Counted from the stretch's first letter, positions 1-11,951 are shown. The stretch: 64,000 bases of DNA from Przewalskia tangutica (GCA_029844215.1 CM056736.1:53691562-53755561); one strand, 5' to 3'. Notes: generated by a model from the sequence alone, not told the origin. Made by a program: numbers and translations.

Positions 1-598
1 TGGTAGCTTCCATGATGTGTTACGTGTCGAGGCGGAAGTTGGCGCTCTGATGGGTCGGGTTGGGGCCATGTTGCGGGCCAACCGCGTCCGTTCGAGGAAG
101 GTCAGCTCGGGTGGTCCTCGGTGGCGGTCACGAGGGTGCTAGGCCCAGTTTAGATGACCATCGTATGAGTTCGTGGATCGTTCGACGAGAATCGGTTCGT
201 GAAGGCGAGAATGGCCTTAGAGAAATCGAGGTTAGTAAGATGACCAAGTTTGGAGGTAATGACTCGAGGGTTGGAAACGAAGCATTGGCGAAGTGTGGTG
301 CGTGTCTTGGGAAGAGTTCGAGTGTTCGAGCAGTGCGGCGAGGTAGGGAGAAGTGAGCGAGTGTGATCGTTTCTTTTGTGAAATGAAGGTGCGGAGGAGT
401 ATATTTTAGACCTTGGTGGGAACTTTTGTGATAACGAGGTGATGCCTCGTGGACTTGGGATTTCGTATTTTGTGCATTTGTTATTTCATGGCGGTGTGGC
501 ATGATTGTTTTAAATCGTATAGCGGTGAAGACTATCTTGGCGCGTGTTTGTGTTGAGACTTGAGAAGGAACATTGGGACGAATGTTTCTAAGGAAGAA
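1..598 (+). other. A0 internal region, post-gag 3' segment with polypurine tract
   Basis: No credible reading frame is present. The stretch from the GGGTTGAGGCC motif near 58 to the LTR is alignable by eye with 37590-38008 (C) and, in reverse complement, with 46041-46497 and 55667-55800 (F). The last bases before the LTR, GTTTCTAAGGAAGAATG, are a slightly eroded polypurine tract, the primer for plus-strand DNA synthesis. The preceding GGAACATT-CGAATGTTTC pair is a short inverted repeat seen just inside the 3' LTR of nearly every element here. Confidence 0.75.
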
Positions 599-799
599 TG
601 TTATACCGTATTTTGAGTATATGCGTGGGGACGTCGTAGAAAATTTGAGCCTTAAGTTAGGCAAGTTTGAAATTTGTACACAACACCCGATTAGAGTCGT
701 TTTTAAACGAAGCGTTTCCACGACTTTTGTTGGGAAAATTCGGCTATGTCATTTATAATTTTTGCGGATTTTTAGAGGCGAAACATTTTGGACCAACGG

Positions 800-820
800 G
801 AGGGTGACATGTGTCACCTC
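800..820 (+). promoter_or_regulatory. U3 palindrome of A0 LTR
   Basis: Imperfect palindrome with arms GGTGACA and TGTCACC around a 2-base centre, about 190 bases upstream of the TATA box. Every LTR family in the window has a palindrome at this place with a different core. Confidence 0.6.
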
Positions 821-1006
821 ACATTGGAAGCAAAGGGACGGCGAAATGGCCATTCTTGCACGTTTTGTTGATTTTGGTCAAGGTTAGGTAGGATATTTTT
901 GTGTAGTTGATGAGCAAGTGGGACCATGAACACGTGGCTTGATCTTGACCTTACACTTGCTATACACTTGGAAGAATCTTGGCCATTGGTTGGCCATTTC
1001 TTCACC

Positions 1007-1014
1007 TATAAATA
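1007..1014 (+). promoter_or_regulatory. TATA box of A0 LTR
   Basis: TATAAATA following a GGCCATTGGTTGGCC segment, the arrangement seen in all plus-strand LTRs here. Transcription of the element would start about 30 bases downstream. Confidence 0.75.
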
Positions 1015-2940
1015 CCACTCCATGTTGATGAACTTCCGTCCAAAATTGTTCTAAGTGTTAAAAATCTCTCCTCCCCTCGACCTTGAAATCGTCAACACCC
1101 CTCCCTTGGTTAAGGCCTTTGGCGAGAGCCTCCACTCCCTTTGTGGTGTCTAGCAGTGGGGTACCCCACTAGCCTAGTTGTTTTTAGTATAATACCCCTT
1201 GTTGTGGTATAGAAATACTCTCTAGTGTTGTTGTAATGTCCAATACCTTGGCCCAAATACCTTGTAGTATTCCCGAGGTTACAACTTATAAAAGCCGGAA
1301 AATACGATTATACTTCCTTTAGCCACAGCGAAACCACAGGAAATCTTCACCCGTTGTTGAAGTTGTAAGTAGAAGTTGGTTAGAACTTCTAAGGGTTGTT
1401 TGGGCGCTCGGAGTAGGAGCTAAGCGTTGCTCGGGATCGACTTTATACTTGGATAATTTTGGGCTTATCGAGGTAAACACTCTTGTCCTTCTATTGTAAT
1501 TGGAAATTACATAAGTGTTGAATATATAGTTGTTGTATACTATATATAGAACTGAACTTAGTATTGTGGCAATGTCTTTTGACTTAAGCCTGAAGAATAA
1601 AGAATTGAACAGTAATCACATAGAAGGATAATAAAGAGAAGAAGCGATGTAATTACCTAGAGTGTATTACGATGAACTTATGTAACATTCTTGTGTAGTA
1701 GAATTATGCGCGTCCGGTTAGGCGTGTTAACCCCCTGGTTGGCTTGGTAGCGACCTCGATAAAGGAGGAGATTTCTGTTTGTTGCGGGAGGTCTTTGCGA
1801 ATTTTCTATAGAAAGATAGAAACTTGTGTTTTGGGGTTAATAGACGTTTGTGACCTTTATAAGTGAAAGTACTAAGAGTAGCGTATTCTACTCGAGGAGT
1901 GGAAAGGGCTAGCAAGGTTGTAGTACTTGGAGCTTTTGCTTATTGTCGATAATCGTCGCGAGGTATGTGAACCTCTTCCTATCTCTTCTAGCATGATATG
2001 TGTGAACTATGTAGTACGGTGAGCGTACGTGTGTTAAGCGTGTTTGATTGTTCTTAAAATATAAAGTGTTATAACGGCTTTATGGGAAGTTGGTTATAAC
2101 GACTTTATGTAGGTAAGAAAATACTTTGTGGTTTTAAAGGTAGCGATGTGAATTATAGCGGCTAGTTATAATAAAGAACTTGATGTATTTCAAAAGATTT
2201 ATAAATCGTTTTGGAAGGAGAGTAACACTTGGTTTTAAAAGGTTTTAAAAAGAGTTATACTAGCTTTATGGGAGTTAGGTATAATGTCTTAAGAGGTAAA
2301 GAAAATGGTTTCTTGATGTTAGAAGTTAAGAGACTTGATCTTATAAGATAAGAGACTTAACTTATTTGTTTTAATGTGAATGTTTGTGTGAAACCTCATT
2401 CGTGAGTAATGAGTACTTGGTTTTATTTAAAGGGATAATGTTTCTTGATTTGGAAATCGAATGTGTATCGACAGGACCACTGCGGCGTTAATAAAGGAAA
2501 ATGTATTGAATAATGATGAATTGTATTAAAACCGGTAGAAACCTCCATCTGCATAGAAACTAAGATGAGACAAAATGATATACATTTTCTAGATCATGCA
2601 TTCTTTGTAATAAGAATGTTGTAAACAAGAATAACCTACTCTCACGTGAGACATATATTACTCAATTGTTCTAAAAAGGAATCAAGTGATTAAGTTTGGA
2701 AACTATGAAACCATTTGAAAATGAGAAGCTTGAGTAATTGAAACTAGGCAAACTGGAACTTAGGAAAAGAATGTTGTTACTTGATTTTGAAAAGGGAATG
2801 TGGGTTGGTCATTCTAATACTACGGGTATCGGGTGACTTTTATAAAAGTAATGGATCTCTTTTAAAAAGAACTTAACGTATGTAGTACTTTGGGGTTAAA
2901 AACCCGGACTTTGGCATAAAATGAAAGTACTTTGAGTTGT

Positions 2941-3063
2941 TGTGAAACTTGCCTATGCTTGTTGTTGTGAAACTTGCCTATGCTTGTTGTTGTGAAACTT
3001 GCCTATGCTTGTTATTGTGAAACTTGCCTATGCTTGTTGTCGTGAAACTTGCCTATGCTTGTG
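2941..3063 (+). repeat. 25-bp tandem repeat, five copies, in A0 LTR
   Basis: Units starting GAAACTTGCC occur at 2943, 2968, 2993, 3018 and 3043, exactly 25 bases apart, with one or two substitutions in the last two. The same unit is present in only two copies in both LTRs of element C (34655-34700 and 40345-40395). Confidence 0.9.
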
Positions 3064-3217
3064 ATGATAGCCTTTGTTGTGCAAGTGTGGTATTTACGTA
3101 TTCTGGCGTCTCGATAGAGGCGGTTGACTTATTGAGAACTTACTTGGGCGTCTTTGGTAGTGATGGAGAATTCCACGGGTATGTTTCCATTTTGATTCTT
3201 GTCTTGTTGTTGATGTC

Positions 3218-3500
3218 ACATGGGCGTGTCTACCGTCACGATATTCGAGGCATGCGGCCATGCGGCGGAGTTGATTACCGATATATGGTTATTCTGCAAC
3301 ATGGGCGTGTCTACTGCCGTCTGATTCCGGGGCATGTGGCGTGCGGCGGGGTTGACCACGATATATTGTTATTGAGGTTACATGGGCATGTCTACCGTCA
3401 CGATAGGGGCATGTGGCGTGCGCGCTTGTTATTATTGTTGCATCATGGACATGTCTACACCGTCACGATATTAGGGGCATGCGGCCATGATGCGAACATG
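3218..3500 (+). repeat. 63-82 bp imperfect tandem repeat in A0 LTR
   Basis: Four units begin CATGGGCGTGTCTAC or a close variant at about 3218, 3300, 3381 and 3444 and contain GGCATGCGGCCATG-like stretches. The period shortens through internal deletions. A long open frame across this block (3024-3557) is a by-product of the repeats, not a gene. Confidence 0.75.
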
Positions 3501-4078
3501 ATGGATGTTGTGGGCGTGAGACCCGTAGTTATATTTAGTGGTGACTTTGAGGCGTGAGTCACGACTTGGCTTTTATGTTGCGTCTTGTATTTTGGTTATC
3601 ATACATGTCTCCTGCTTTTAAGCTATTATGATTTCATTCTGATGTTGTGATTTCACATACTTGGTACTGTTATCTTGACCTCGCCCGAGGCTGCGTTCAT
3701 CTGCAGTAGAAGTCATCGATCGTGGATCCGCTCTTAGGATCTCATTTCAGCGTGTTGGAAAGCTCAGTTCCTTGAGGCTTATCTTTGGTATGTTTCCACG
3801 AGTTGTAGGTTCTTGTACATTCGGGGTATGGCGGGCCTGTCGTCATAGTTGTTGTAAATCTTAAGTGCATGCCTTTGTTGTGGCGGGGTTTGTAAAAGGA
3901 TAAGCTGTTCGGGTAGTTATGTATATCTTGAAGGCAACTATTTTGGTTGGCCTGTTTATTTATTATATCTCTTGTTTCATGACTCGTGTTTTATTTTCCG
4001 CTGGTTTTCTCTGATGTTGTATCACTAGGGTGCCCGGGGTAAGGCACCAGTCACGGGCCCGGAATTCGGGGCGTGACA

Positions 4079-4929
4079 ATGTCATTTTTGGATTTGAGCT
4101 TCCAAATTTCCATAACACTTATCAATCTTCATAACACATATCACATGATCATTTCTAACTTATAATAACATGGAATCTTCAATTACAAAAGTAAGACGAA
4201 GATTATACCTCATTTAGCCCAAATATGATCCAAGATTACAAGTCGATCCTTAGCAACTTTAGCTCCTCCTTTCGACGTTCCAATCCACTCCAAGAAACCC
4301 TTAGAAGCTTATGAAGAAATCCTCTTCAAGTTCCAACTTCAAAGTTGAATAACTCCTTAGGTTTTTGCCTTGCGACTAATACGAAAACACCATTTTTCCG
4401 GGATCTTTCTATTGAGATACACTTACAATACCCTTAGGTACCTTGGTTTAAAGTATGAGGATTATTGGACAAAAATTGAAAAATTTCCTCTTGGAAATTG
4501 ACCATTGCCGTGAGCCTCCCTAAAATAGCAAGAACAAGATTTCAATTTTTTTTCTAAGTGTAGAATGACAAAGTCTTGCTACTAGTATACTTAAATAATA
4601 CTAGGAAGGGTCAAGACTAAAACAAATGGGTGACTTGGATGAGTTTCACAAGGATCAAGCCAAGTGGCCCTTTGACAAGTCAACAATGTCAAGCTCTTTG
4701 TCTTTGCAAGACTTGGTCATTTAAATTATGGTCAAATGACCATTTTATCCATGCCATTTTCGTCCAAGACCACTAAGGGGGTGACACGTGTACGCCCTCA
4801 TTAAATCATAATATTTCATTTTCCGACAATTCCATAATTCCGATAAATTTTTACTCGTCTCAAATCTTAACATTTTTGAGTTCTTACGTACGTTCTTATA
4901 AACATATCCTGGAATTTAGGGGTGTAACA
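4079..4929 (-). repeat. B 3' LTR, 5'-terminal 851 bp
   Basis: On the minus strand it begins TGTTACACCCC at 4929 beside the polypurine tract and runs to the A0 junction at 4079. It contains the U3 palindrome with a CACGTG core (4777-4799) and an A/T-rich TATTTAAG-like promoter candidate near 4585-4592. The remainder is presumably left of A0. Confidence 0.8.
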
Positions 4930-5094
4930 TTCTTCCCCTTAGAAACATTCGTCCCGAATGTTCTTTTGAAGTCAAACTTAAAGATAGCCACATAGTCTCC
5001 TTACAACCCCTACGTACCAATAATGCCCACGTGGCCATGTGATGCTCATACAAAAATGTCAACCTGAACCCCCATGTTTCAACGTCGGTTATCT
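4930..5094 (-). other. B polypurine tract and 3' untranslated interior
   Basis: The minus strand reads AAGGGGAAGAA directly against the LTR, followed inward by the conserved CGAATGTTTC-type motif. No coding signal is seen between it and the end of the integrase fragment. Confidence 0.75.
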
Positions 5095-5510
5095 TCATAA
5101 AGCTTCTGCTGTCTCTGAGCTTACTAATAATCTTTCCTGGATAAGCTTCGCCTTATCCACAGCCCGCTGAATCAAATCTGGACCAAATAACTGAACCTCG
5201 CCTACGTCGAACCAACCAACCGGCGATCTACACTTTCTTACATACAAGGCCTCATACAGGGCCATCTGAATACTAGAAGGGCATATGTTATCGTACATAA
5301 CTCAACAAGAGGCAATTAACCCTCCCGGCTATTTCTGAAATCAAGAACACAGGCCCACAACCTATCCTTAAGTGCCTGGATAGTACGCTCTGCCTGTCCG
5401 TCGGTCTGAGGGTGTAATGCAACACTGAGACTCACCTGTGTCCCTAAAACTCTTCTGAAAAACCTCCAGAAGTTATCTGTAATCGAGCTCATCTGTCTGA
5501 CATCATAAAC
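5095..5510 (-). pseudogene. B integrase, C-terminal half (cut by A1)
   Basis: Two overlapping frames give the end of the Ty3/gypsy integrase core. In the first, residues HPQTDGQAERTIQAL hold the catalytic Glu of the D,D-35-E triad. The second contains YEALYVRKCRSPVGWF, the conserved segment after the core. A frameshift near 5300 separates them. The upstream half lies at 21108-21440, 15.6 kb away, on the other side of A1. The chromodomain expected farther downstream is not recognisable. Confidence 0.9.
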
Positions 5511-5515
5511 GTAGG
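5511..5515. repeat. Target-site duplication of A1, left copy
   Basis: GTAGG directly before the first TG of A1; identical to 21103-21107. Confidence 0.95.
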
Positions 5516-5712
5516 TGTTATACCCCGTATTTTCCAGTATGCTGCGAGGGCGTGCGTAGGAAATTCGAACCAAGTAGGCTTGGCGATTTAATTTTATTAC
5601 AACACGGTTAGAGTCGTTTTTAGTGGCGTTTTCCACGACTTTCGTAGGGAATTTCGGCTATGCCATATTTTATTTTGCGGATTTTCAGAGGCGAAACATT
5701 TTGGACCAACAA

Positions 5713-5732
5713 GAGGCGACACTTGTCACCTC
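5713..5732 (+). promoter_or_regulatory. U3 palindrome of A1 LTR 1
   Basis: GAGG and GACA arms mirrored by TGTC and CCTC with one mismatch, about 170 bases before the TATA box. Copies lie at 11763-11782 and 17840-17860 in the other two LTRs. Confidence 0.6.
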
Positions 5733-5902
5733 TCATTGGAACACCTGGGCGGCATTATGGGCGATTTGGGCTTAAGGGAGTAGGTAGGATATTTTGTGTT
5801 GGTTGGTGTGGTAGATGGATAAGGTGTACTTGGGTGAATCTTGGCCTTACACTTGTGTAGCACTTGGCTCGATCTTGGCCATTGGTTGGCCTTCACTTGG
5901 CC

Positions 5903-5910
5903 TATAAATA
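5903..5910 (+). promoter_or_regulatory. TATA box of A1 LTR 1
   Basis: TATAAATA after CTTCACTTGGCC; identical context in all three A1 LTRs. Confidence 0.8.
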
Positions 5911-8900
5911 CCCATCCCTTTGAAGACTTATTCATCCATTCCTAAATGTTCCTAAGTGTTAAATCTTCTCCTCCCCTTTGTGTTGAGTTCGGCGAGGCCT
6001 CCTCCTCTCTAGAGGCCTTGGCCGAGGGTATACCACTCCTAGTAGTGTGGCCGTGGGGTACCACTAGCCTAGTTGCTTCGTATAATACCCTCTCTTGGTA
6101 GAAATACTCTCAAAGTATTGTTATAATGCCCAATTACCTTAGTAGTATACCTTGTAGTATTCTAAGGTTATACCTATCTGAAAAGCCAGAAATACTATTA
6201 TACTTCCCGTCTGTCACAAACGAAACCACAGGAAAATCTCCATAGTCCGTTGGAGTATTTGTGTAGAAGTTGGTTAGAACTTCTAAGGGTGGTTTAGAAG
6301 CGGGTTGGGCGCTCGGAGTTGGAGCTAAGCGATTGCCGGGATCGACTTTATACTTGGATAATTATGGGCTTATCGAGGTAAATAACGTGTCCCTCTATTG
6401 TAATTGGAAATTACATGTTGTTAGATTATATAGTTGAAGTATGCGATATATAGTACTGAACATAGTTATCGGCAATGTCTTGCGACTTAAACCTGAATAA
6501 AACTTACGGCACTGTCTTGCGACTTAAGCTGAATTTAAAGAAGAATCTTGAACTGTAATTACATAGGGTGTATTCTGATGAACTTGTGTAGTAGTGCAGT
6601 GGAGTAGAATTGTACAGTTAGGGTTAGATGTATAACCCCACTGGTTGGCTTGGTGGCGGCCTCGATAGAGGAGGAGATTTGTGCTGTTGCAGGGGGGGAG
6701 GTGCTGCCGAATTTTCGGTAGAATATTCTACGATTAGACCTAAATGTTAATAAGCGCCTTGTGGCCTTATAGGTTGAAGTACTACGTGTGGCGCGATCTA
6801 CTTGGCAAGGAGTAGCCGGCGTTTGGAAGTACTTGGGCGTTTTGCTATTAGTCGATACTCGTCGCGAGGTATGTGAACCTCTTCCTATCTCTTCTAGCAT
6901 GATATGTGTGAACTATGTAGTACGGTGAGCGTACATGTGCTAAATGTATTTGATTGGTTTAAAACATAAAGTGTTATAACGGCTTTATGGGAAGTCGGTT
7001 ATAAATGACTTTATGTTGGTAAGAAAATACTTGTGGTTTTAAAAAGGTAGCGATTTGAACTATAAGCGGCTTGTTATGTGTTAATAGAGAACTTGAAGTA
7101 ATACTTGGTTTTGAAAACTTAAGAGTTATACTAGCTTTATGGGAAGTTAGGTATAACGGCTTAAGAATGTTTCTTGATTTGGAAATCAGAATGTGTATCG
7201 ACAAACCACTGCAACGTTAATAAAAGGAAAATGTTTTGAATAATTATGTATTATTAAAACCAGTAGAAACTTCCATCTGCATAGAAGCTAAGATGAGACA
7301 AAATGATATTTCCTAGATCATGGTCTTTGTAATAAGATTGTTATAAACAAGAATATCCTTCTCACATATAAGGCTTATGTTTCTCAGATAGTTTAAAAGA
7401 GAATTATATTCTTAAATGAATAAGACTATGAACTACAAAACCTTCTAAGATAAGAAACGTGAACATTGGAAATTAGGCAAACTTGAACATTGGAAATTAG
7501 GCAAACTTGAACATTGGAAAAGAATGTTACTACTTGATATTACAAAGAGAAGTAATTGATTTACTTTAAAAAGATAGTCACTCTATTTTTATACTACGGG
7601 TATTGTGTGACATTGTGAAAGTAACGTATCTTTTAAAGAGTTAATGTATGAAGTACTTTGGGGATAAAACCCCGAACTTGTGGGCATATAATAGAAAGTA
7701 CCTTGTGTATATAACTTGATTGTGTTGGTTTGTGATAGCCTTGTAATACTTTCTTGTTGATTGATAAGTAAACATGCTAGGATGCTACGTGTGTCAGTAT
7801 CTTGTGATGTTTGTGTAAAGGGGGTTTTTCCTTTGTTGTGCTTATGTTGTTTAACGATAATCGTTATGTTAGTATTTTACATCACTCATCTCTTGAGATG
7901 ATTAGGGTTAAGCGCCTCCGTCGCGGGGTAGACTTCGGCGGGTCGATGGACCTATGATTCGAGGATACCTCATGCAGGTCCCGAGGGCTATCGCGGGCTA
8001 CGAGAGTTCGTGTTAGTGTGCGTCCTTTATGGGCATGCGGTCCGTGGCCATGCGGTTGCGAAGTCGGGGCGATCTTGGGAAGTAGCTACACCGATGCGGG
8101 GAATACCTCATGCGGGCGATGAGATTGGCCTATCGCGAGCTGCGGGAAGTTCGAGGACTAGACGCGCGCATTAGATCTGCGGGCAAGTGGCGGCTTTGAT
8201 CATGTGGCGATGCAGACGGATCTTATGATCTGATTCATGACCTTGTTGATGCGTAGGTGTTAGTAATCGGCTATGCCTTCATACTTACCGTCACGGTGTT
8301 ATTATAGCAGGTGGGACTGGTGTTCATGTGTGTTCCTTGGTGCTTTTATATCATAAGCTGCGGTGAGGAAAGGTATTCCACGGGCATGATTGATGTTGTG
8401 GGCGTGAGACCCGTTGTTATGTTTGAGTGATGACTTTGAGGCGTGAGTCACGACTTGATATATTGCTTGTTTATTGTAGCGTGGTTTTGTTATCATACAT
8501 GTCTCTGCTTTATATAGACTACTATGATTCCATTTGGTATTTTGATTTCACATACCGGTACTGTTGTCTTGACCTCCTTGAAGTGCGTTCATCCGCGAGT
8601 TGAGGTACGCGATCGTTGATCCTAGCTCGAGTCCGATTTCAGCGTTAGGAAGCTCCGTTTCTCGGAGGCTTATCGATGGTATAGTCCTGTCGTAGTAAGT
8701 GTTTACATTCGGGGTTTGGCGGGGCCTGTCGCCCATGGTTGTCATATCATTCGTAGAAGTGCATAATCTTGTTGTGGGCGGGGTTTGTAAAAGGATTAAA
8801 GCATTCGTGTTGAAAAAGTTGTCATTTATATATATCAGAAAGGCAAGTTTTCTCAGTTATTGTTTCATATTTCATAATATGTCTTGTATCGTTTATGTTA

Positions 8901-8976
8901 GATGATTACTCGATGTTGTATCACTAGGGTGCGGGGTAAGGCACGATCCGCGGGCGGAATCGGGTCGTGACAAAAG

Positions 8977-8990
8977 TGGTATCGAGCGAT
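8977..8990 (+). promoter_or_regulatory. Primer-binding site of A1 interior 1
   Basis: TGGTATCGAGCG four bases after the LTR. The intact form, in F at 57071-57092, reads TGGTATCAGAGCAG and is complementary to the 3' end of plant initiator tRNA-Met. The A of both CAG triplets is missing here. Confidence 0.85.
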
Positions 8991-9173
8991 TAATCCTCGG
9001 AAAGTGTCTCTGACCGTATCGATGAAGTCTTGATTATCGGTGTGTTGTGCACCACATCAATAATCGAGGAGGCTATAGGGTATTTAGGATTGGTTTCTAT
9101 TCTTCTCACTCGAGATCGTGCCTTAGAGGTGTGTTGTAAGTTGGACCCTCGGCGAAATTATTTCCTGCTCGTT

Positions 9174-9960
9174 ATGCCTCGCGTAGGGCAAACCGGGCCG
9201 GAGGGCAAGCGGCGAGGAGGCTGCGAGTAGAGTTGAGAGGGTTACGAGGCACGGGCCCAATCATCACTGAGTTAGGTGCTTCGTTCGGGATTTCTGCGAC
9301 ATCACTAGCTTGATAAAGTTTAGCGCGGCGGCGATTCCTCTGCGGCCGTGATATTTGAACGCCGGTTCCGACCGAGAGAGCAGAGAATATGGATTGCAAA
9401 GGCGACCTGTTACTAGCTATGGATTTAACTACGGAGAGTATACCGATGTCTGCGAGTCTTGATGAATATCAGCGAGAGGTTGTGCAAGTAGTTCTTGATT
9501 GAAGCGATCATGGCACGTATGCGAGCTTATACGGCGGTAGAAAGCGTAGAGATCGACGGGTTAACGAGGGCGAGAAGAGGGCGAGCGGCGAGGTCCTTTG
9601 GTAACTTCGAGCGAGTCACCTCGCGTGATTTGATTATGCACATCCACGATGTAGAGTGGTCTTGCGGATTTGGGGCGTTCGGGGTATGCGGGAGTTGGTT
9701 AGAACTCCGGGCTTCGGTTGCGATTTAGCGAGCGTCGTCGGGAATGTCGTCTTTTAGTTCGTACTTGTTGTACTATGACCGTCGAGTCGATGTCGAAAGA
9801 GTGTCTGGTAGGAGGACTTAGCCTTGAGGATCGGTGGGTAGTTCGTCACGCCCTTAGCTATGCGCCTGCAGGCAGTTTGATTAAACGACTAGGGAGTGAA
9901 GCGATGGGTCAGGCATATCCCAACCTGCAGAGTTCGGTATGTGTGATAAGATGGGTATAG
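9174..9960 (+). pseudogene. A1 interior 1: shortened, frameshifted gag
   Basis: The probable start is ATGCCTCGC at 9174, matching gag starts in the other elements (MPPRK-like N-terminus). Downstream, 9495-9728 encodes RARRGRAARSFGNFE, collinear with the segment between the capsid-like domain and the zinc knuckle of D (RARAARSFGNFRGE). The zinc knuckle near 9730-9800 is destroyed by indels. From start codon to knuckle is about 0.6 kb against 1.1 kb in G, and most of the capsid-like core is missing, as in D. The product would have been nucleocapsid; no open frame remains. Confidence 0.75.
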
Positions 9961-10419
9961 CATAAGTGCTATGTTTTGATAGCGATGTGTTAATATTTGT
10001 GATTAGAAATCATGGTTAGTAAGGGAAGATTGGGGATAGAGAAAGTGTGAGCCTTAGAGTTTTATGCGTAGAAACCTTAGAGGTAAGCCGTCTCAAGTAA
10101 AGGTGTAGTGTTATGTTTGATCCTTATCGGAGTGCATAGTGCCGTGAGCTATGTTTGTGGGATAAGTCACGAGTAGCGTGATTTGAAGAGGGTAGTCGAG
10201 CTAGAAGACCGCTAGGTTTTGAAGCGTGATTGGTGAGATTGTTAGGATCGGGAGCTAGTATTGTGCGGCGTTCGGGTCGGGTTGAGGCCACGTTGCGGGT
10301 CAACCAGCGGTAGGTTTGGTGGTGGGGTCAGGTTGTGGTAGTCGCCTTGTGTTAGGGTTGTGAGGTGTTAGGCCCAGTTTAGTTAACAACATACGAGTTC
10401 GTGGATGCGTTCGACCGAT
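9961..10419 (+). other. A1 interior 1: post-gag spacer
   Basis: No coding signal. It contains the GGGTTGAGGCCACGTTGCGG segment also found after gag in F, C and A0 and, in B, between gag and protease. Confidence 0.6.
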
Positions 10420-10935
10420 GGTCGGGCGAGAAGTCGGCCGTCTTGTCTTACAGCAAGGCGGTTACTCGGCGATGTTGATTTTACGAGAAAGGTTGTAAGG
10501 CTGCGGGGTGCCTACCTTCGCCTTATGACAGTGGAGCCAGTGGTACGGCTGTTTTGTTTGGAAAGTTTTACGAGCAAGGTTAAGAACTTCGAGGTGAGTC
10601 TCGAGAATCGCGTTCGCCCTCGGGCGGTGTTTGGATTTGAGGTAGTTGTGGGATTGTTGTCTCTGGAGAGGAAATGTTTTTAACTACCATTTCGGTGTTC
10701 GGATGTCGCCTTATGAAGCCTTGTAAGAGGCGGAAGTGTAAGATGCGGTCGATTGGTTCGATGTTGGCAAGGTTGAACGATTGGTTGAGCTTGTTCGGTG
10801 ATGTGGTTAGTGAAGCTTGTCTAGAAGAAGTTCTAGCGGCTCGGAGAAATCGTGCGGATAATCGGCGGCGCTTAGAGTTGAGTTGACGGTCGGTCTTGAA
10901 GAGTACCACCCGGTCGGGTGTGACGAGTTTTGAAG
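10420..10935 (+). pseudogene. A1 interior 1: integrase remnant
   Basis: Short frames recall the end of a chromovirus integrase: EEVLAARRNRADNRRRLE (10806-10883) matches the segment after the core in G, and CGCCTTATGAAGCCTTG near 10706 codes a PYEAL-like motif. The part with the HPQTDG motif and the catalytic Glu is absent. The same deletion is present in A1 interior 2 and in D, so it predates their amplification. Not functional. Confidence 0.75.
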
Positions 10936-11558
10936 CAGAGGAACTTAGCGAGTTGTTTTGGGCCACGAGTTCATGTGAAGAATAGGCGGGTTGCCTATAT
11001 GTTAGCTTTGCCGTCCGACTTAGGAGGCGGTATGTCCGATCTTCGTATTGTTATGTTCGGAAAGTATCGGAGATCCATTCAGTGTTCGATTAATGATGAC
11101 CGGATTAGAGATAGTAACCGAGTTTGGAAGCTGAGCGATATCGAAGTTTGGGTGTCACGACATGCGATGATCACATGCGATCGGTACCATTCTTTGGAGT
11201 CGCTGAGAAGGTTTATGCCTCGGGCAAAGTGACAAAAGTGGTATCATATGGTAAGAATTCGAGTGTACGAGAAAGTGCGACACGTAAGGAAGAAGCGGCG
11301 TGTATGGCGGCGTAGATGTGATCATTTCTTTTGTGTGGAGAAAGTGCGAAGAAATTATATTTTAGACCCTTGGATGGGGCGTTTGTGATGTTAGAGGTGT
11401 GTCCTCGTGGACTTGAAGGTAAGTACTTTGCCAAGTTGGTTCCGTGGCCATGCGTGGCGAGATTGTTTTAAATAAGTATAGCGGTGAGGACTATCACGAA
11501 CGCGTTTGTTTTGAGACTTAGAAGGAACATTCGGGACGAATGTTTCTAAGAGGGAGAA
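10936..11558 (+). other. A1 interior 1: 3' untranslated segment and polypurine tract
   Basis: Non-coding. It ends with GGAACATTCGGGACGAATG, an inverted repeat, then AAGAGGGAGAATG, the polypurine tract against LTR 2. Confidence 0.75.
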
Positions 11559-11951
11559 TGTTATACCGTATTTTCAGTATATGCGCGAGGGGCGTGCGTA
11601 GGAAATTTCGAACTTCAAGTAGGCTTGGCGATTTAATTTTGTGCCTGACACCGGTTAGAGTCGTTTTTAGTGAAGCGTTTTCCACGACTTTCGTAGGGAA
11701 TTTCGGCTATGCCATATTTTATTTTTGCGGATTTTTAGAGGCGAAACATTTTGGACCAACAAGAGGCGACACTTGTCACCTCTCATTGGAACACCTTGGC
11801 GACATTATGGACGATTTGGGCTTAAGGAGTAGGTAGGATATTTTGTGTTGGTTGGTGTGGTAGATGGATAAGGTGTACTTGGGTGAATCTTGGCCTTACA
11901 CATGTGTAGCACTTGGCTCGATCTTGGCCATTGGTTGGCCTTCACTTGGCC

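Larger units (their letters stand above)
1..4078 (+). mobile_element. Element A0: Ty3/gypsy retrotransposon, 3' part only
   Basis: The last 598 bases of an internal region are followed by a complete LTR ending TGACA; the 5' LTR and most of the interior lie left of the window. There is no primer-binding site after the LTR, so it is the 3' LTR. The next base begins a minus-strand LTR of another element (B), so A0 inserted into that LTR. The expected target duplication is ATGTC (4079-4083 on the right side); its partner is outside the window. The visible interior matches the post-gag region of elements C and F, which lack pol, so A0 was probably non-autonomous too. Confidence 0.85.
599..4078 (+). 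repeat. A0 3' LTR (3480 bp), U3 and R/U5 of different subfamilies
   Basis: Begins TGTTATACCGTATTT after the polypurine tract and ends GGGGCGTGACA. The first ~600 bases (U3) resemble the LTRs of A1 and D, while from about 1700 onward the sequence is nearly that of C, including a stretch around 1800-1860 that A1 lacks. It carries a TATA box, a U3 palindrome, two tandem-repeat blocks, the SL1 hairpin (3760-3780), the SL2 hairpin (3829-3849) and the paired hairpins at its end. It is the 3' copy because no primer-binding site follows. Confidence 0.9.
5516..8972 (+). repeat. A1 LTR 1 (outer 5')
   Basis: TGTTATACCCCGTATTT to GGGTCGTGACA. It carries a U3 palindrome (5713-5732), a TATA box (5903-5910), two copies of a 37-bp repeat (from 6471 and 6508), a GAACATTGGAAATTAGGCAAA tandem (7449-7523), SL1 (8650-8672) and the end hairpins. 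A primer-binding site follows at once. Confidence 0.95.

Noticed and set aside
3024..3557. 177-codon open frame, plus strand
   Set aside because: Lies wholly in the A0 LTR across two tandem-repeat blocks whose units lack stops; no domain and no match in the corresponding part of other LTRs.
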